From Pseudomonas nunensis (GTDB lineage: Bacteria > Pseudomonadota > Gammaproteobacteria > Pseudomonadales > Pseudomonadaceae), in contig NZ_CP101125.1 in the NCBI RefSeq assembly GCF_024296925.1, positions 4,776,501-4,840,500 on the forward strand: a stretch of DNA of 64,000 nucleotides, given 5' to 3'. The number at the start of each line of letters is the position of its first letter. Positions within the stretch are counted from its first letter, which is position 1. The translations under genes and the position numbers were made by a program. Positions 47,310 to 56,374 of this stretch are shown here, piece by piece. The notes below the pieces were generated by a model, which searched no databases, had not been told where the DNA came from, and saw nothing but the letters and a program-made list of their open reading frames with translations.

Positions 47310-47597
47310 TTAGAGACGGCGCTCTGCAGCGTCGTATACCTCTTCGTCACGCCGGGCACCGACTGCGACGATTAACACCTGGATCGCCTTGCCATCGACC
47401 CGATAAACGATACGCGTGTCGCCTGTTCGAATCCTTCTACACCCTGCAAGGCTGGCTCTTAGAGGCTTGCCGCTCTTGTCCGGCTCGCCATTGATAATCC
47501 GCTCTTCGATGACATCAAGAATACGGTTTGCTGCTACGTTCCCCAGTAGGTCCAGGTCCTTCTGGACCTCTGGATGATAGATAACGCCCCAAACCAT
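47310..47597 (-). CDS. RelE/ParE-family toxin
   Basis: A 95-residue basic protein with the RelE fold pattern: YHPEVQKDLDLLG at the N-terminus, PLRASLAGCRRIRTGDTRIVYRV (the conserved basic strand) and a closing helix. It would cleave ribosome-bound mRNA or inhibit gyrase, depending on the subfamily. It lies 11 bases after the antitoxin gene, the usual antitoxin-first order. Confidence 0.9.
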   Translation of the reverse strand: MVWGVIYHPEVQKDLDLLGNVAANRILDVIEERIINGEPDKSGKPLRASLAGCRRIRTGDTRIVYRVDGKAIQVLIVAVGARRDEEVYDAAERRL

Positions 47598-47608
47598 CCA
47601 AAGCTCCT

Positions 47609-47899
47609 TTAGTCTTTCTTCGCGTACCGAGCCCGCATATCGTCGTGACTGACTGCCTTCGACTGATCAAAACCGCTCAGTCGCTCTCGGGCCGCAGCTT
47701 CAATTCGCAAGTCATCAAGCTCGTCGAGCATTTCCTGGTACGCATCAACGTTGATAATGACTGCTGCCGGTTGATTGTCCTTGAAGATGACCAGCCTCTC
47801 GGTGGCCCGACTGGAGATTTCTTTGAGCCTTGCACTGAATCCCCTGACCATCGCAGTTACCGATATCGCTTGATCAGCACGATCTAGTAATGCCGTCAT
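47609..47899 (-). CDS. Phd/YefM-family antitoxin
   Basis: A 96-residue antitoxin. Its N-terminus (MTALLDRADQAISVTAMVRGFSARLKEI) has the Phd/YefM DNA-binding pattern, and AAVIINVDAYQEMLDEL is the typical central segment. The C-terminus should bind the toxin. The ATG at 47899 follows GAGAGGTAAGT. The pair likely represses its own promoter, in the AT-rich DNA just upstream. Confidence 0.88.
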   Translation of the reverse strand: MTALLDRADQAISVTAMVRGFSARLKEISSRATERLVIFKDNQPAAVIINVDAYQEMLDELDDLRIEAAARERLSGFDQSKAVSHDDMRARYAKKD

Positions 47900-48662
47900 A
47901 CTTACCTCTCTACACATCATGCAAATTCGACACACCTTTGTACGCAGAGTATTGCGTCGAATTCGACATACAGCAAGCTACAAAAAATGCGAATTTATTG
48001 ACCCACGTACTCATGCAAAAAAATAGCCTCACAGCCTTACGACTGAGCCAATTGACACGCACCATGCAAAATGCTGCAACTGTCCTCAGTCCCAGGACAA
48101 AGGACAGTTGTTAACCAAGGCCCGATTGAAGAATCAAGCGGTACTTCTTCTGATCAAACTGATCCATCTGGAACAGGACAAGCTCAACTGCTTAAGAGCC
48201 CACCAGCCTATAAACCCTCTCGCCATTCAGTTTCATTCGCCGAACGGTCTCGCAATATCAGATGACGCCCTTGTAGGTTGTAGGCAAACTCCGAGAATTG
48301 CGTAGTGGGAGCGTTTGAGTGCTCTGCCGCGTTGCTGGCTTCGATTTCGACGGAACATTCTCCGGACGACGCTACGCATGTATTTATCAGGCGTGTAATC
48401 CGGTGAAACCAGAGCAACAGCGCGCTCAATACGAATAGAGGAAGTTTTTATGCTTGTCATCGATATATGGCGGCTGCGCGTGGGACGTCGCTTGCGCCAG
48501 TGATTCCGACAGTCACGCGAGGGGCCCCGCATTATCCCTGACTGCCATGGGCAAAGCCGGGATTGATGATGTGTTAGGTGCTTATGGCGAATGGCACACA
48601 GCCTTCGCGAGCAAGCCCTCTTCCACAGGATCTTCCCCCATAAAAACTATGCGCCCAGACAC
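47900..48662. other. Gene-poor, AT-rich stretch
   Basis: No convincing gene in about 760 bases. The first 230 bases are AT-rich unlike their surroundings and should hold the antitoxin promoter. A 17-codon open frame with a good ribosome binding site lies at 48450-48503. A single REP half-unit lies at 48601-48629. The stretch may be a remnant of a mobile insertion that brought the toxin-antitoxin pair. Confidence 0.5.
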
Positions 48663-48703
48663 AAAAAAACCCCCGCTACCTTCACGGCAACGGGGGCTTT
48701 TTG
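48663..48703 (-). terminator. Intrinsic terminator of kup
   Basis: Stem cccccg...cgggggc flanked by an A-run upstream, so it reads as a T-run terminator on the minus strand just after the kup stop codon. Confidence 0.9.
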
Positions 48704-48710
48704 CTGTGGC

Positions 48711-50612
48711 TTACATCTCCACTTGCGTGCCCAACTCAATCACCCGGTTCAGCGGCAGATTGAAGAAGCGCAGATTACCGTTGGCGTTCTGCAACATGAA
48801 GGCGAACAGCGCCTCGCGCCAGCGGGCCATGCCTTCGAGTTTGGAGGCGATGACGGTTTCGCGGCTGAGGAAGTAGGTGGTGCGCATCGGGCTGAAGTCC
48901 AGGTCGTCGAGATGACACAGTTTCAGCGCTTGCGGCACGTCCGGTTCGTCGACGAAGCCGAAGTGCAGGATCACCCGGAAGAAGCCTTCGCCGTAGGAAT
49001 CGACCTCGAAACGCCGGGAGGCCGGGACCCGCGGGATGTCTTCGTAGACCACGGTCAGCAGCACCACTTGTTCATGCAGCACCTGGTTGTGCAGCAGGTT
49101 GTGCAACAGCGCGTGGGGCACGGCGTCCGGACGCGCGGTGAGGAACACGGCGGTGCCCTGGACGCGGTGCGGCGGTTGTACGCGGATACTGCTGATGAAG
49201 ATCGGCAGCGGCAAGCCACCCTCGTCGAGACGGTCGACCAGCAACTGCTTACCGCGTTTCCAGGTGGTCATCAGTACGAACAGCACGATACCGGCGATCA
49301 CCGGGAATGCGCCGCCCTGCACGATTTTCGGCACGTTGGCGGCGAAGTACAGCCCGTCGACCAACAGGAAACCAATCGACAACGGCACGGCGAAGATCGG
49401 CGGCCATTTCCACAGCAGCAACATCACCGCCGACACCAGCACAGTGGTCATCAGCATGGTGCCAGTCACCGCCACGCCGTAGGCCGAGGCCAGGGCGCCG
49501 GAGGATTCGAAGCCCAGCACCAACAGGATCACACCAACCATCAGCGACCAGTTGACCGCGCCAATGTAGATCTGGCCCTGTTCAGCACTGGAGGTGTGGC
49601 GGATGTGCATACGCGGAATGTAGCCGAGCTGGATCGCCTGACGGGTCAGGGAGAACGCACCGGAAATCACCGCTTGGGACGCAATCACCGTGGCCATCGT
49701 CGACAGGCCGACCAGCGGGATCAACGCCCAGCTCGGCGCCAACAGGTAGAACGGGTTACGCGCGGCCTCCGGATCGCCGAGCAGCAACGCGCCCTGGCCA
49801 AAGTAGTTGAGCACCAGCGCCGGCAGCACGAGGATGAACCACGCACGGGCAATCGGCTTGCGGCCGAAGTGGCCCATGTCGGCGTACAGCGCTTCGGCGC
49901 CGGTCAATGCCAGCACCACCGCGCCGAGAATCGCCACGCCCATGCCCGGGTGCACGATGAAGAATCGCACGCCCCACACCGGGTTCATCGCTTGCAACAC
50001 TTCCGGGTGCTGAAGGATGCCGTAGACGCCCAGGGCGCCGAGCACCACAAACCACGTCACCATGATCGGACCGAACAGAATGCCGATGCGCGCAGTGCCG
50101 TGGCTCTGGATCAGGAACAACGCCACCAGCACGACCAACGACAGCGGCACCACCCAATGATCGATGCCATCAAATGCCAGCCCCAGGCCTTCAATCGCCG
50201 AAAGCACGGAAATCGCCGGGGTGATCATGCTGTCGCCGTAGAACAGCGCCGCACCGATCAGCCCGCAGACCACCAGAAAACCCCGCAACTTCGGATGCCC
50301 CGCCGCCGCTCGCCGCGCCAGTGCGGTCAAGGCCATGATCCCGCCTTCGCCCTGGTTGTCGGCGCGCAGCACGAACATCATGTATTTGAACGACACGACC
50401 CAGATCAGCGACCAGAAGATCAACGCCAGGATGCCCAACACGCCGTCATGGTTGACCGGTACACCATAGCCACCGGAGAACACTTCTTTGAGGGTGTACA
50501 ACGGACTCGTGCCGATATCGCCGTAAACCACCCCGACCGCCGCAACCAGCATGCCGATCGGTTTTGCTGCCGAATGCTCGGCGCCCGCCGCCTGACTACT
50601 TGCCTGCCCCAT
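48711..50612 (-). CDS. kup: Low-affinity potassium uptake protein Kup
   Basis: A 633-residue K+/H+ symporter of the KUP/HAK family. About 12 membrane helices are followed by a soluble C-terminal domain. Typical start region: [22 protein letters not shown]. Standard length. It lies opposite rimO across a 289-base gap with no gene; that gap should hold both promoters. Confidence 0.96.
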   Translation of the reverse strand: MGQASSQAAGAEHSAAKPIGMLVAAVGVVYGDIGTSPLYTLKEVFSGGYGVPVNHDGVLGILALIFWSLIWVVSFKYMMFVLRADNQGEGGIMALTALARRAAAGHPKLRGFLVVCGLIGAALFYGDSMITPAISVLSAIEGLGLAFDGIDHWVVPLSLVVLVALFLIQSHGTARIGILFGPIMVTWFVVLGALGVYGILQHPEVLQAMNPVWGVRFFIVHPGMGVAILGAVVLALTGAEALYADMGHFGRKPIARAWFILVLPALVLNYFGQGALLLGDPEAARNPFYLLAPSWALIPLVGLSTMATVIASQAVISGAFSLTRQAIQLGYIPRMHIRHTSSAEQGQIYIGAVNWSLMVGVILLVLGFESSGALASAYGVAVTGTMLMTTVLVSAVMLLLWKWPPIFAVPLSIGFLLVDGLYFAANVPKIVQGGAFPVIAGIVLFVLMTTWKRGKQLLVDRLDEGGLPLPIFISSIRVQPPHRVQGTAVFLTARPDAVPHALLHNLLHNQVLHEQVVLLTVVYEDIPRVPASRRFEVDSYGEGFFRVILHFGFVDEPDVPQALKLCHLDDLDFSPMRTTYFLSRETVIASKLEGMARWREALFAFMLQNANGNLRFFNLPLNRVIELGTQVEM

Positions 50613-50901
50613 CCAAAACTCCTACTACTCAGACCCGGACTTCTTATAAGAAGCACTATGCTTTGCCGTGCAGCATGCGCTGATTTACTTAAGGTTACAG
50701 ACGATTTGTTGACTGTAAAAATTCGGTAAAGCGTAAAGGCGCGAAGCATAGCGCAGCACTCGTCGTATTTCCCTGCATAAAGCTGGTCAAGTGAGCGTGT
50801 CATCGCTAGAATTGCGCACTTTTTGACCAGAGGCGCAACATAGCGCCCGTCTGTCGCCTTGCCGTCTTCGGCTGGAGGCGCCACAAATACCGAGGTTAGA
50901 C

Positions 50902-52239
50902 ATGTCCACCACTCCCGCCACGGCCAATCCAAAGGTTGGCTTCGTATCCCTGGGTTGCCCCAAAGCACTGGTCGACTCCGAGCGCATCCTTACCCAGCTG
51001 CGCATGGAAGGCTATGACGTCGTGTCCACTTACGAGGACGCCGATGTCGTGGTGGTCAACACCTGCGGTTTCATCGACTCGGCCAAGGCTGAATCGCTGG
51101 AAGTGATCGGCGAAGCCATCAAGGAAAACGGCAAGGTCATCGTGACCGGCTGCATGGGCGTCGAAGAAGGCAACATTCGCAAGGTGCACCCGAGCGTGCT
51201 GGCCGTGACCGGTCCGCAGCAGTACGAGCAAGTGGTCAACGCCGTGCACGACGCCGTGCCGCCGCGCCAGGATCACAACCCGCTGATCGACCTGGTGCCG
51301 CCGCAAGGCATCAAGCTGACCCCGCGCCACTACGCATACCTGAAGATTTCCGAAGGCTGCAACCACAGCTGCAGCTTCTGCATCATCCCGTCGATGCGCG
51401 GCAAACTGGTCAGCCGTCCGGTCGGTGACGTGCTCGACGAGGCCCAGCGCCTGGTCAAGGCCGGCGTCAAAGAGCTGTTGGTGATCTCGCAAGACACCAG
51501 CGCCTACGGCGTCGATGTGAAATACCGCACCGGTTTCTGGAACGGCGCGCCGGTGAAAACCCGCATGACCGAACTCTGCGAAGCGCTGAGCAGCCTCGGT
51601 GTCTGGGTCCGCCTGCACTACGTTTACCCGTACCCGCACGTCGACGAGCTGATCCCGCTGATGGCCGCCGGCAAGATCCTGCCGTACCTGGACATTCCGT
51701 TCCAGCACGCCAGCCCGAAAGTCCTGAAAGCCATGAAACGCCCGGCCTTCGAAGACAAAACCCTGGCGCGGATCAAGAACTGGCGCGAAATCTGCCCGGA
51801 CCTGATCATCCGCTCGACCTTCATCGTCGGCTTCCCAGGCGAAACCGAAGAAGACTTCCAGTACCTGCTGAACTGGCTGACCGAAGCGCAACTCGATCGC
51901 GTCGGCTGCTTCCAGTACTCGCCGGTCGAAGGCGCCCCGGCCAACCTGCTGGACGCGGCCATCGTGCCGGACGACGTCAAGCAAGACCGTTGGGACCGCT
52001 TCATGGCCCACCAACAGGCCATCAGCTCGGCTCGCCTGCAAATGCGCGTCGGCCGTGAAATCGAAGTGCTGGTCGATGAAGTCGACGAGCAAGGCGCGGT
52101 CGGCCGCTGCTTCTTCGATGCCCCGGAAATCGACGGCAACGTGTTCATCGACAACGGCAGCAACCTGAAGCCAGGCGACAAAGTCTGGTGCAAAGTGACC
52201 GACGCCGACGAATACGACCTGTGGGCTGAACAGATCTAA
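50902..52239 (+). CDS. rimO: Ribosomal protein S12 methylthiotransferase RimO
   Basis: A 445-residue radical SAM enzyme that adds a methylthio group to Asp88 of ribosomal protein S12. It has the N-terminal UPF0004 cysteines (for example [18 protein letters not shown] and TGCMG), the radical SAM cluster motif CNHSCSFC and a C-terminal TRAM domain. Start ATG at 50902. A terminator follows. Confidence 0.98.
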   Translation: MSTTPATANPKVGFVSLGCPKALVDSERILTQLRMEGYDVVSTYEDADVVVVNTCGFIDSAKAESLEVIGEAIKENGKVIVTGCMGVEEGNIRKVHPSVLAVTGPQQYEQVVNAVHDAVPPRQDHNPLIDLVPPQGIKLTPRHYAYLKISEGCNHSCSFCIIPSMRGKLVSRPVGDVLDEAQRLVKAGVKELLVISQDTSAYGVDVKYRTGFWNGAPVKTRMTELCEALSSLGVWVRLHYVYPYPHVDELIPLMAAGKILPYLDIPFQHASPKVLKAMKRPAFEDKTLARIKNWREICPDLIIRSTFIVGFPGETEEDFQYLLNWLTEAQLDRVGCFQYSPVEGAPANLLDAAIVPDDVKQDRWDRFMAHQQAISSARLQMRVGREIEVLVDEVDEQGAVGRCFFDAPEIDGNVFIDNGSNLKPGDKVWCKVTDADEYDLWAEQI

Positions 52240-52253
52240 ACGCAAAAAATACA

Positions 52254-52292
52254 AAAAGCCCCGCTCTCTTGACGAGATGCGGGGCTTTTTTA
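52254..52292 (+). terminator. Intrinsic terminator of rimO
   Basis: Stem aaaaagccccgc / gcggggcttttt with a T-run. Confidence 0.92.
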
Positions 52293-52352
52293 CGTCTATC
52301 GTTTTGTGGAGAACGGATTCGCATCATTCATCCCATGAGAGGCTAGGCGGGC

Positions 52353-52826
52353 ATGCGCCACCATTCGGTCATCCACACACCGAAACAAAGTGACTACAAA
52401 GAACTCACCCGGGTCTGGGAGGCCTCGGTGCGCGCCACCCATGACTTTCTGCCGGACAGCTACATCGACCTGCTGAAGAACCTCGTGCTGACCCGCTACC
52501 TCGACGCGGTGATGCTGATCTGCACCAAAGACTCGCGCCAGCGCATCACTGGATTCGCCGGCGTCGCGGCGGGCAAGGTCGAAATGCTGTTTATCGACCC
52601 GGCCCATCGCGGCCAGGGCCTGGGCAAGCAATTGCTTCGCTATGCCCTGGAACACCTGAACGCCGATGAACTGGACGTCAACGAACAGAACCCGCAAGCG
52701 TTGGGGTTTTACTTCAAGCAGGGGTTCGAGGTGATTGGTCGCTCGGAAGTCGACGGCATGGGCCAGCCTTATCCGCTGTTGCATATGCGCTTGCGCCAGG
52801 CGCAACAATTGACGCGCAATGGCTGA
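52353..52826 (+). CDS. GNAT-family N-acetyltransferase
   Basis: A 157-residue acetyltransferase. The acetyl-CoA site is MLFIDPAHRGQGLGKQLLRYAL, and the C-terminal LDVNEQNPQALGFYFKQGFEVIGR is typical of the family. Substrate unknown. Start at ATG 52353. Confidence 0.9.
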   Translation: MRHHSVIHTPKQSDYKELTRVWEASVRATHDFLPDSYIDLLKNLVLTRYLDAVMLICTKDSRQRITGFAGVAAGKVEMLFIDPAHRGQGLGKQLLRYALEHLNADELDVNEQNPQALGFYFKQGFEVIGRSEVDGMGQPYPLLHMRLRQAQQLTRNG

Positions 52827-52843
52827 CACAACATAGAACCACT

Positions 52844-52931
52844 GTGGGAGCGGGCTTGCTCGCGAATGCGGTGTGTCATTCAAGAGATAAATTGACTGAT
52901 CCACCGCATTCGCGAGCAAGCCCGCTCCCAC
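52844..52931. repeat. REP inverted pair
   Basis: gtgggagcgggcttgctcgcg... faces ...cgcgagcaagcccgctcccac after the acetyltransferase gene. Confidence 0.92.
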
Positions 52932-53017
52932 ATTAAAAACACATGCGGCAAATGGAGCCGGGATTAACCGGCGCCCAGCAGGTACAATGCCCACCCCTTT
53001 TTTGTTACGGCCCTGTC

Positions 53018-53728
53018 ATGACTGACCCGATTCGTCTCTCCAAACGCCTCATCGAACTCGTCGGCTGTTCCCGTCGGGAGGCTGAGCTGTTCATCGAGGG
53101 CGGCTGGGTCACCGTGGACGGCGAAGTCATCGACGAGCCGCAGTTCAAGGTCGAGAACCAGAAAGTCGAGCTCGACCCGGAGGCCAAGGCCACCGCGCCA
53201 GAGCCGGTGACCATTCTGTTCAACGTCGCGGCGGGCATGGCCGCGGAAACGGCCATGGCCAGCATCAGCGCTGAAACCCTGAGCGAGGAACACCGCTTCA
53301 GCAAACGTCCGCTCAAGGGCCATTTCCTGCGCCTGACCGCCAGCACCGACCTGCAGGCCAACGCCAGCGGTCTGCTGGTGTTCACCCAGGACTGGAAGAT
53401 CCTGCGCAAGCTCACCGCCGATTCGGCGAAAATCGAGCAGGAGTATGTGGTCGAGGTTGAAGGCGACATGGTTGCTCACGGCCTCAACCGGCTGAATCAT
53501 GGCCTGACTTACAAGGGTAAGGAACTGCCGGCGGTGAAGGCCAGCTGGCAGAACGAAAACCGTCTGCGCTTTGCGATGAAGAACCCACAACCGGGCGTGA
53601 TTGCCCTGTTCTGCCAGGCCGTGGGCCTGAAGGTCGTTGCCATCCGTCGCATCCGCATCGGCGGCGTGTCCATCGGCAAAGTGCCGCTGGGGCAATGGCG
53701 CTACCTGTCCGGCAAAGAGAAGTTCTAA
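53018..53728 (+). CDS. S4-domain pseudouridine synthase-like protein with altered active site
   Basis: A 236-residue protein of the RsuA/RluF type. It has an N-terminal S4 RNA-binding domain (RLSKRLIELVGCSRREAELFIEGG) and a catalytic-type domain. The usual GRLD-x4-GLL motif reads RLTASTDLQANASGLLV, where the residue five before the Gly is Gln113 rather than the catalytic Asp; Asp111 is nearby. The rest (KIEQEYVVEVEGD and the C-terminal IRRIRIGGVSIGKVPLG) is normal. It may be inactive, use a shifted Asp, or act only as an RNA binder. The start at 53018 begins the S4 domain. Confidence 0.85.
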   Translation: MTDPIRLSKRLIELVGCSRREAELFIEGGWVTVDGEVIDEPQFKVENQKVELDPEAKATAPEPVTILFNVAAGMAAETAMASISAETLSEEHRFSKRPLKGHFLRLTASTDLQANASGLLVFTQDWKILRKLTADSAKIEQEYVVEVEGDMVAHGLNRLNHGLTYKGKELPAVKASWQNENRLRFAMKNPQPGVIALFCQAVGLKVVAIRRIRIGGVSIGKVPLGQWRYLSGKEKF

Positions 53729-53803
53729 GACTTTTCACGCCGCCCTACATTTCGGCGTCGCTGCTTATGCGGCGCCCACTGCTGAATATCAGGATTGCAC
53801 ACC

Positions 53804-54274
53804 ATGATTCATAACGACGTACTGCGCAGCGTGCGCTACATGCTCGACATCAGCGACAAGAAAGTCATCGAGATCATCAAGACCGGCGGCATGGACGTGT
53901 CCATGGAAGACCTGCTGACCTACCTCGACAAGAAAGAAGAAGACGAAGAAGGCTTCGTACGCTGCCCGGACGAAGTCATGGCGCACTTCCTCGATGGCCT
54001 GGTGATCTTCAAGCGTGGCAAGGACGAAAGTCGTCCGCCACAGCCGATCGAAACCCCGGTGACCAACAACATCATCCTGAAGAAACTGCGCGTGGCCTTC
54101 GAACTGAAAGAAGACGACATGCACGCGATTCTCAAGGCCTCCGAGTTCCCGGTGTCCAAGCCTGAGCTGAGCGCATTGTTCCGCAAGTTCGGCCACACCA
54201 ACTACCGCACCTGTGGCGACCAGTTGCTGCGCAACTTCCTCAAGGGCCTGACCCTGCGCGTTCGTCCGCAGTAA
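53804..54274 (+). CDS. yehS: DUF1456-family protein (YehS-like)
   Basis: A 156-residue protein with two copies of the DUF1456 motif (IHNDVLRSVRYMLDISDKKVIEI and NNIILKKLRVAFELKEDDMHAIL), each like a small helical DNA- or RNA-associated unit. Function unknown. Start ATG at 53804. Confidence 0.9.
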   Translation: MIHNDVLRSVRYMLDISDKKVIEIIKTGGMDVSMEDLLTYLDKKEEDEEGFVRCPDEVMAHFLDGLVIFKRGKDESRPPQPIETPVTNNIILKKLRVAFELKEDDMHAILKASEFPVSKPELSALFRKFGHTNYRTCGDQLLRNFLKGLTLRVRPQ

Positions 54275-54293
54275 CGTACGCAGCGGATGTACT

Positions 54294-54395
54294 TTGTAGG
54301 AGCTGTCGAGAGAAACGAGGCTGCGATCTTTTGATGTTGTTTTTAGGAGCAAGATCAAAAGATCGCAGCCTCGTTTCTCTCGACAGCTCCTACAA
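54294..54395. repeat. Long perfect palindromic repeat (IR-A)
   Basis: Two 42-base arms, exact reverse complements (ttgtaggagctgtcgagaga... at 54294-54335 and its complement at 54354-54395), flank an 18-base loop. A related element is at 56146. No gene lies inside. It looks like a small non-coding mobile or REP-like element. Confidence 0.95.
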
Positions 54396-54489
54396 GGCCG
54401 TATGGCCGCTCATTCCTCGCAAAAATAGTGGCTCCGCTTCTCGCGGCTGACGACTAGGGTGTATTGACCCTCAGCTCTCAGGATTCGCC

Positions 54490-55260
54490 ATGCACCCGTA
54501 CTTTTCCCTGCAAGGCCGCACCGCTCTGGTGACCGGCGGCACCCGTGGTATCGGCAAAATGATCGCCAAGGCTTATGTCGAGGCCGGCGCGACCGTGTAC
54601 GTCTGCGCCCGGGATGCCGAGGCCTGCCTGCAAACCGCCGAGGAATTGAGTGCGTTCGGCCTCTGCCACGGCATCGCGGCGAATCTGGCCACCGAAGAAG
54701 GCGTGCTGCAACTGGCGACACGCCTGGGCGAAAAGCTCGATCAGCTGGACATTCTGGTCAACAACGCCGGCACCACCTGGGGCGCGCCGCTGGAAAGCTA
54801 CCCGATCAAGGGCTGGGAAAAGGTCATGCAACTCAACGTGACGTCAGTGTTCAACTGCATCCAGCAGTTCTTGCCGCTGCTGCGCAAAGCAGGTTCTGAA
54901 GCCAATCCGGCGCGGATCATCAACATCGGCTCGGTGGCCGGGATTTCGTCCTTCGGTGAACAGGCCTATGCCTACGGGCCGAGTAAAGCCGCCCTGCATC
55001 AACTGTCGCGGATTCTGGCGCGAGAACTGGTGAGCCAGCACATCAACGTCAACGTGATCGCACCCGGGCGCTTCCCGAGCAAGATGACCCAGCACATCGG
55101 CAATGATGAGCAGGCGCTAGCGGAGGATACGGCGCTGATTCCGATGAAGCGCTGGGGCCGGGAGGAAGAGATGGCGGCGCTGGCGATCAGTCTGGCGAGT
55201 ACGGCGGGGGCGTACATGACCGGGAATATTATTCCGCTGGATGGTGGGTTTAGTCTCTGA
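54490..55260 (+). CDS. rhlG: RhlG-like short-chain dehydrogenase/reductase
   Basis: A 256-residue NADP(H)-dependent SDR. Nucleotide motif TGGTRGIG, NNAG, and the Ser/Tyr/Lys catalytic set (GSVAGISS...YAYGPSKAAL). It matches P. aeruginosa RhlG along its length (start MHPYFSLQGR, end PLDGGFSL). RhlG was first linked to the lipid part of rhamnolipids, a role now disputed; the true substrate is uncertain. Start ATG at 54490. Confidence 0.92.
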   Translation: MHPYFSLQGRTALVTGGTRGIGKMIAKAYVEAGATVYVCARDAEACLQTAEELSAFGLCHGIAANLATEEGVLQLATRLGEKLDQLDILVNNAGTTWGAPLESYPIKGWEKVMQLNVTSVFNCIQQFLPLLRKAGSEANPARIINIGSVAGISSFGEQAYAYGPSKAALHQLSRILARELVSQHINVNVIAPGRFPSKMTQHIGNDEQALAEDTALIPMKRWGREEEMAALAISLASTAGAYMTGNIIPLDGGFSL

Positions 55261-55275
55261 GATTGGCGGTGCGGC

Positions 55276-55370
55276 CTTCGCGGGCAAGCCACGCTCCCAC
55301 AGGTTTTATGCCGTGCACAAAAGTTGTGTTCGCTCAAGAACCCTGTGGGAGCGTGGCTTGCCCGCGAAGG
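55276..55370. repeat. REP inverted pair
   Basis: cttcgcgggcaagccacgctcccac faces gtgggagcgtggcttgcccgcgaag, exact complements, between rhlG and trmO. Confidence 0.92.
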
Positions 55371-55446
55371 GGCCCTACCTGTCACCGCCGATTCCGAGGT
55401 CGATCGGGTTATCATGCCCGCCCCTCCCCCGCCTCGACCCCAAACC

Positions 55447-56145
55447 ATGACCTACAGCGTTTCCCCCATCGGCTTCGTGCGCTCCTGTTTCAAGGAGAAA
55501 TTCGCCATCCCGCGCCAACCGCAACTGGCCCCGGCCGCTCGCGGTGTGCTGGAACTGGTGGCGCCGTTCGATCAGGGCGATGCGGTGCAAGGCCTGGAAC
55601 AGGTCAGTCACGTCTGGCTGCTGTTCCTGTTTCATCAGGCCCTGGAAGAAAAGCCACGCCTCAAAGTCCGCCCGCCTCGCCTGGGCGGCAATAAATCCAT
55701 GGGCGTGTTCGCCACCCGCGCGACGCACCGGCCCAATGGCATCGGCCAGTCCGTGGTGAAGCTGGACAAGGTCGAGGCGAATCGCCTGTTCATCTCCGGC
55801 ATCGACCTGCTGGACGGCACGCCGATTCTCGACATCAAACCTTACGTGCCTTACGCCGACATCATCGATAACGCCTCCAACAGCATCGCCAGCGCCGCGC
55901 CGCAGTTGATTCCCGTGCGGTGGGCGGAGGCAGCGCTGCAACAGGCTCACGAGCACGCTCAGCGCCTTGGCGAGCCTTTGGTGGCGCTGATCGATCAATG
56001 CCTGGCACAAGACCCGCGTCCGGCGTACCAGATTCCTACACCGGAGCGCGAATATGGCGCGCAGTTCTGGGATCTGGACGTGCGCTGGCATTATCCCGAG
56101 GCCGGGGTTATACGCGTCCTCGAGGTCATCCCCGCCTCCAACTGA
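55447..56145 (+). CDS. trmO: tRNA (N6-threonylcarbamoyladenosine37-N6)-methyltransferase TrmO
   Basis: A 232-residue SAM-dependent enzyme (formerly TsaA/YaeB) that methylates t6A37 in tRNA-Thr. Family segments SPIGFVRSCFKEKFAIPRQ, NKSMGVFATRATHRPNGIGQS and DIKPYVPYAD are present. The ATG at 55447 begins the conserved N-terminus; the open frame further upstream runs through a REP. A palindromic repeat begins at the stop codon. Confidence 0.95.
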   Translation: MTYSVSPIGFVRSCFKEKFAIPRQPQLAPAARGVLELVAPFDQGDAVQGLEQVSHVWLLFLFHQALEEKPRLKVRPPRLGGNKSMGVFATRATHRPNGIGQSVVKLDKVEANRLFISGIDLLDGTPILDIKPYVPYADIIDNASNSIASAAPQLIPVRWAEAALQQAHEHAQRLGEPLVALIDQCLAQDPRPAYQIPTPEREYGAQFWDLDVRWHYPEAGVIRVLEVIPASN

Positions 56146-56290
56146 TGTAGGAGCTGTGTAGGAGCTGTGTAGGAGCTGTCGAGTGGAACGAGGCTGCGAT
56201 CTTTTGATGTTGTTTTTTAAGAGCAAGATCAAAGGATCGCAGCCTCGTTTCACTCGACAGCTCCTACACAGCCCCTACACAGTTCCTACA
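56146..56290. repeat. Long palindromic repeat with triplicated tip (IR-B)
   Basis: Same core as IR-A (gaggctgcgatcttttgatg... and its complement) but with the outer 11-base unit gtaggagctgt present three times on the left arm and matching, partly altered copies on the right. The whole is about 145 bases and starts directly after the trmO stop codon. Confidence 0.93.
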
Positions 56291-56318
56291 CCGCTTCTAC
56301 GGGGATTGTGTCGGGCAT

Positions 56319-56357
56319 AAAAAAGCCCCCATTGCCTGCATTGGCAATGGGGGCTTT
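56319..56357. terminator. Intrinsic terminator between IR-B and fpr
   Basis: Stem aagcccccattgcc / ggcaatgggggctt with A-run and T-run on either side; it can serve fpr on the minus strand and trmO on the plus strand. Confidence 0.9.
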
Positions 56358-56374
56358 TCAGTGAGGCGGTGTTC

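Noticed and set aside
48591..50729. 712-codon open frame on the plus strand over kup
   Set aside because: His/Arg/Gln-rich mirror translation of kup, not a protein-like sequence.
54294..54395. Palindrome as a transcription terminator for yehS
   Set aside because: Arms are far longer than a terminator stem, no T-run follows and the core recurs at 56.2 kb, so it is better described as a repeat element.
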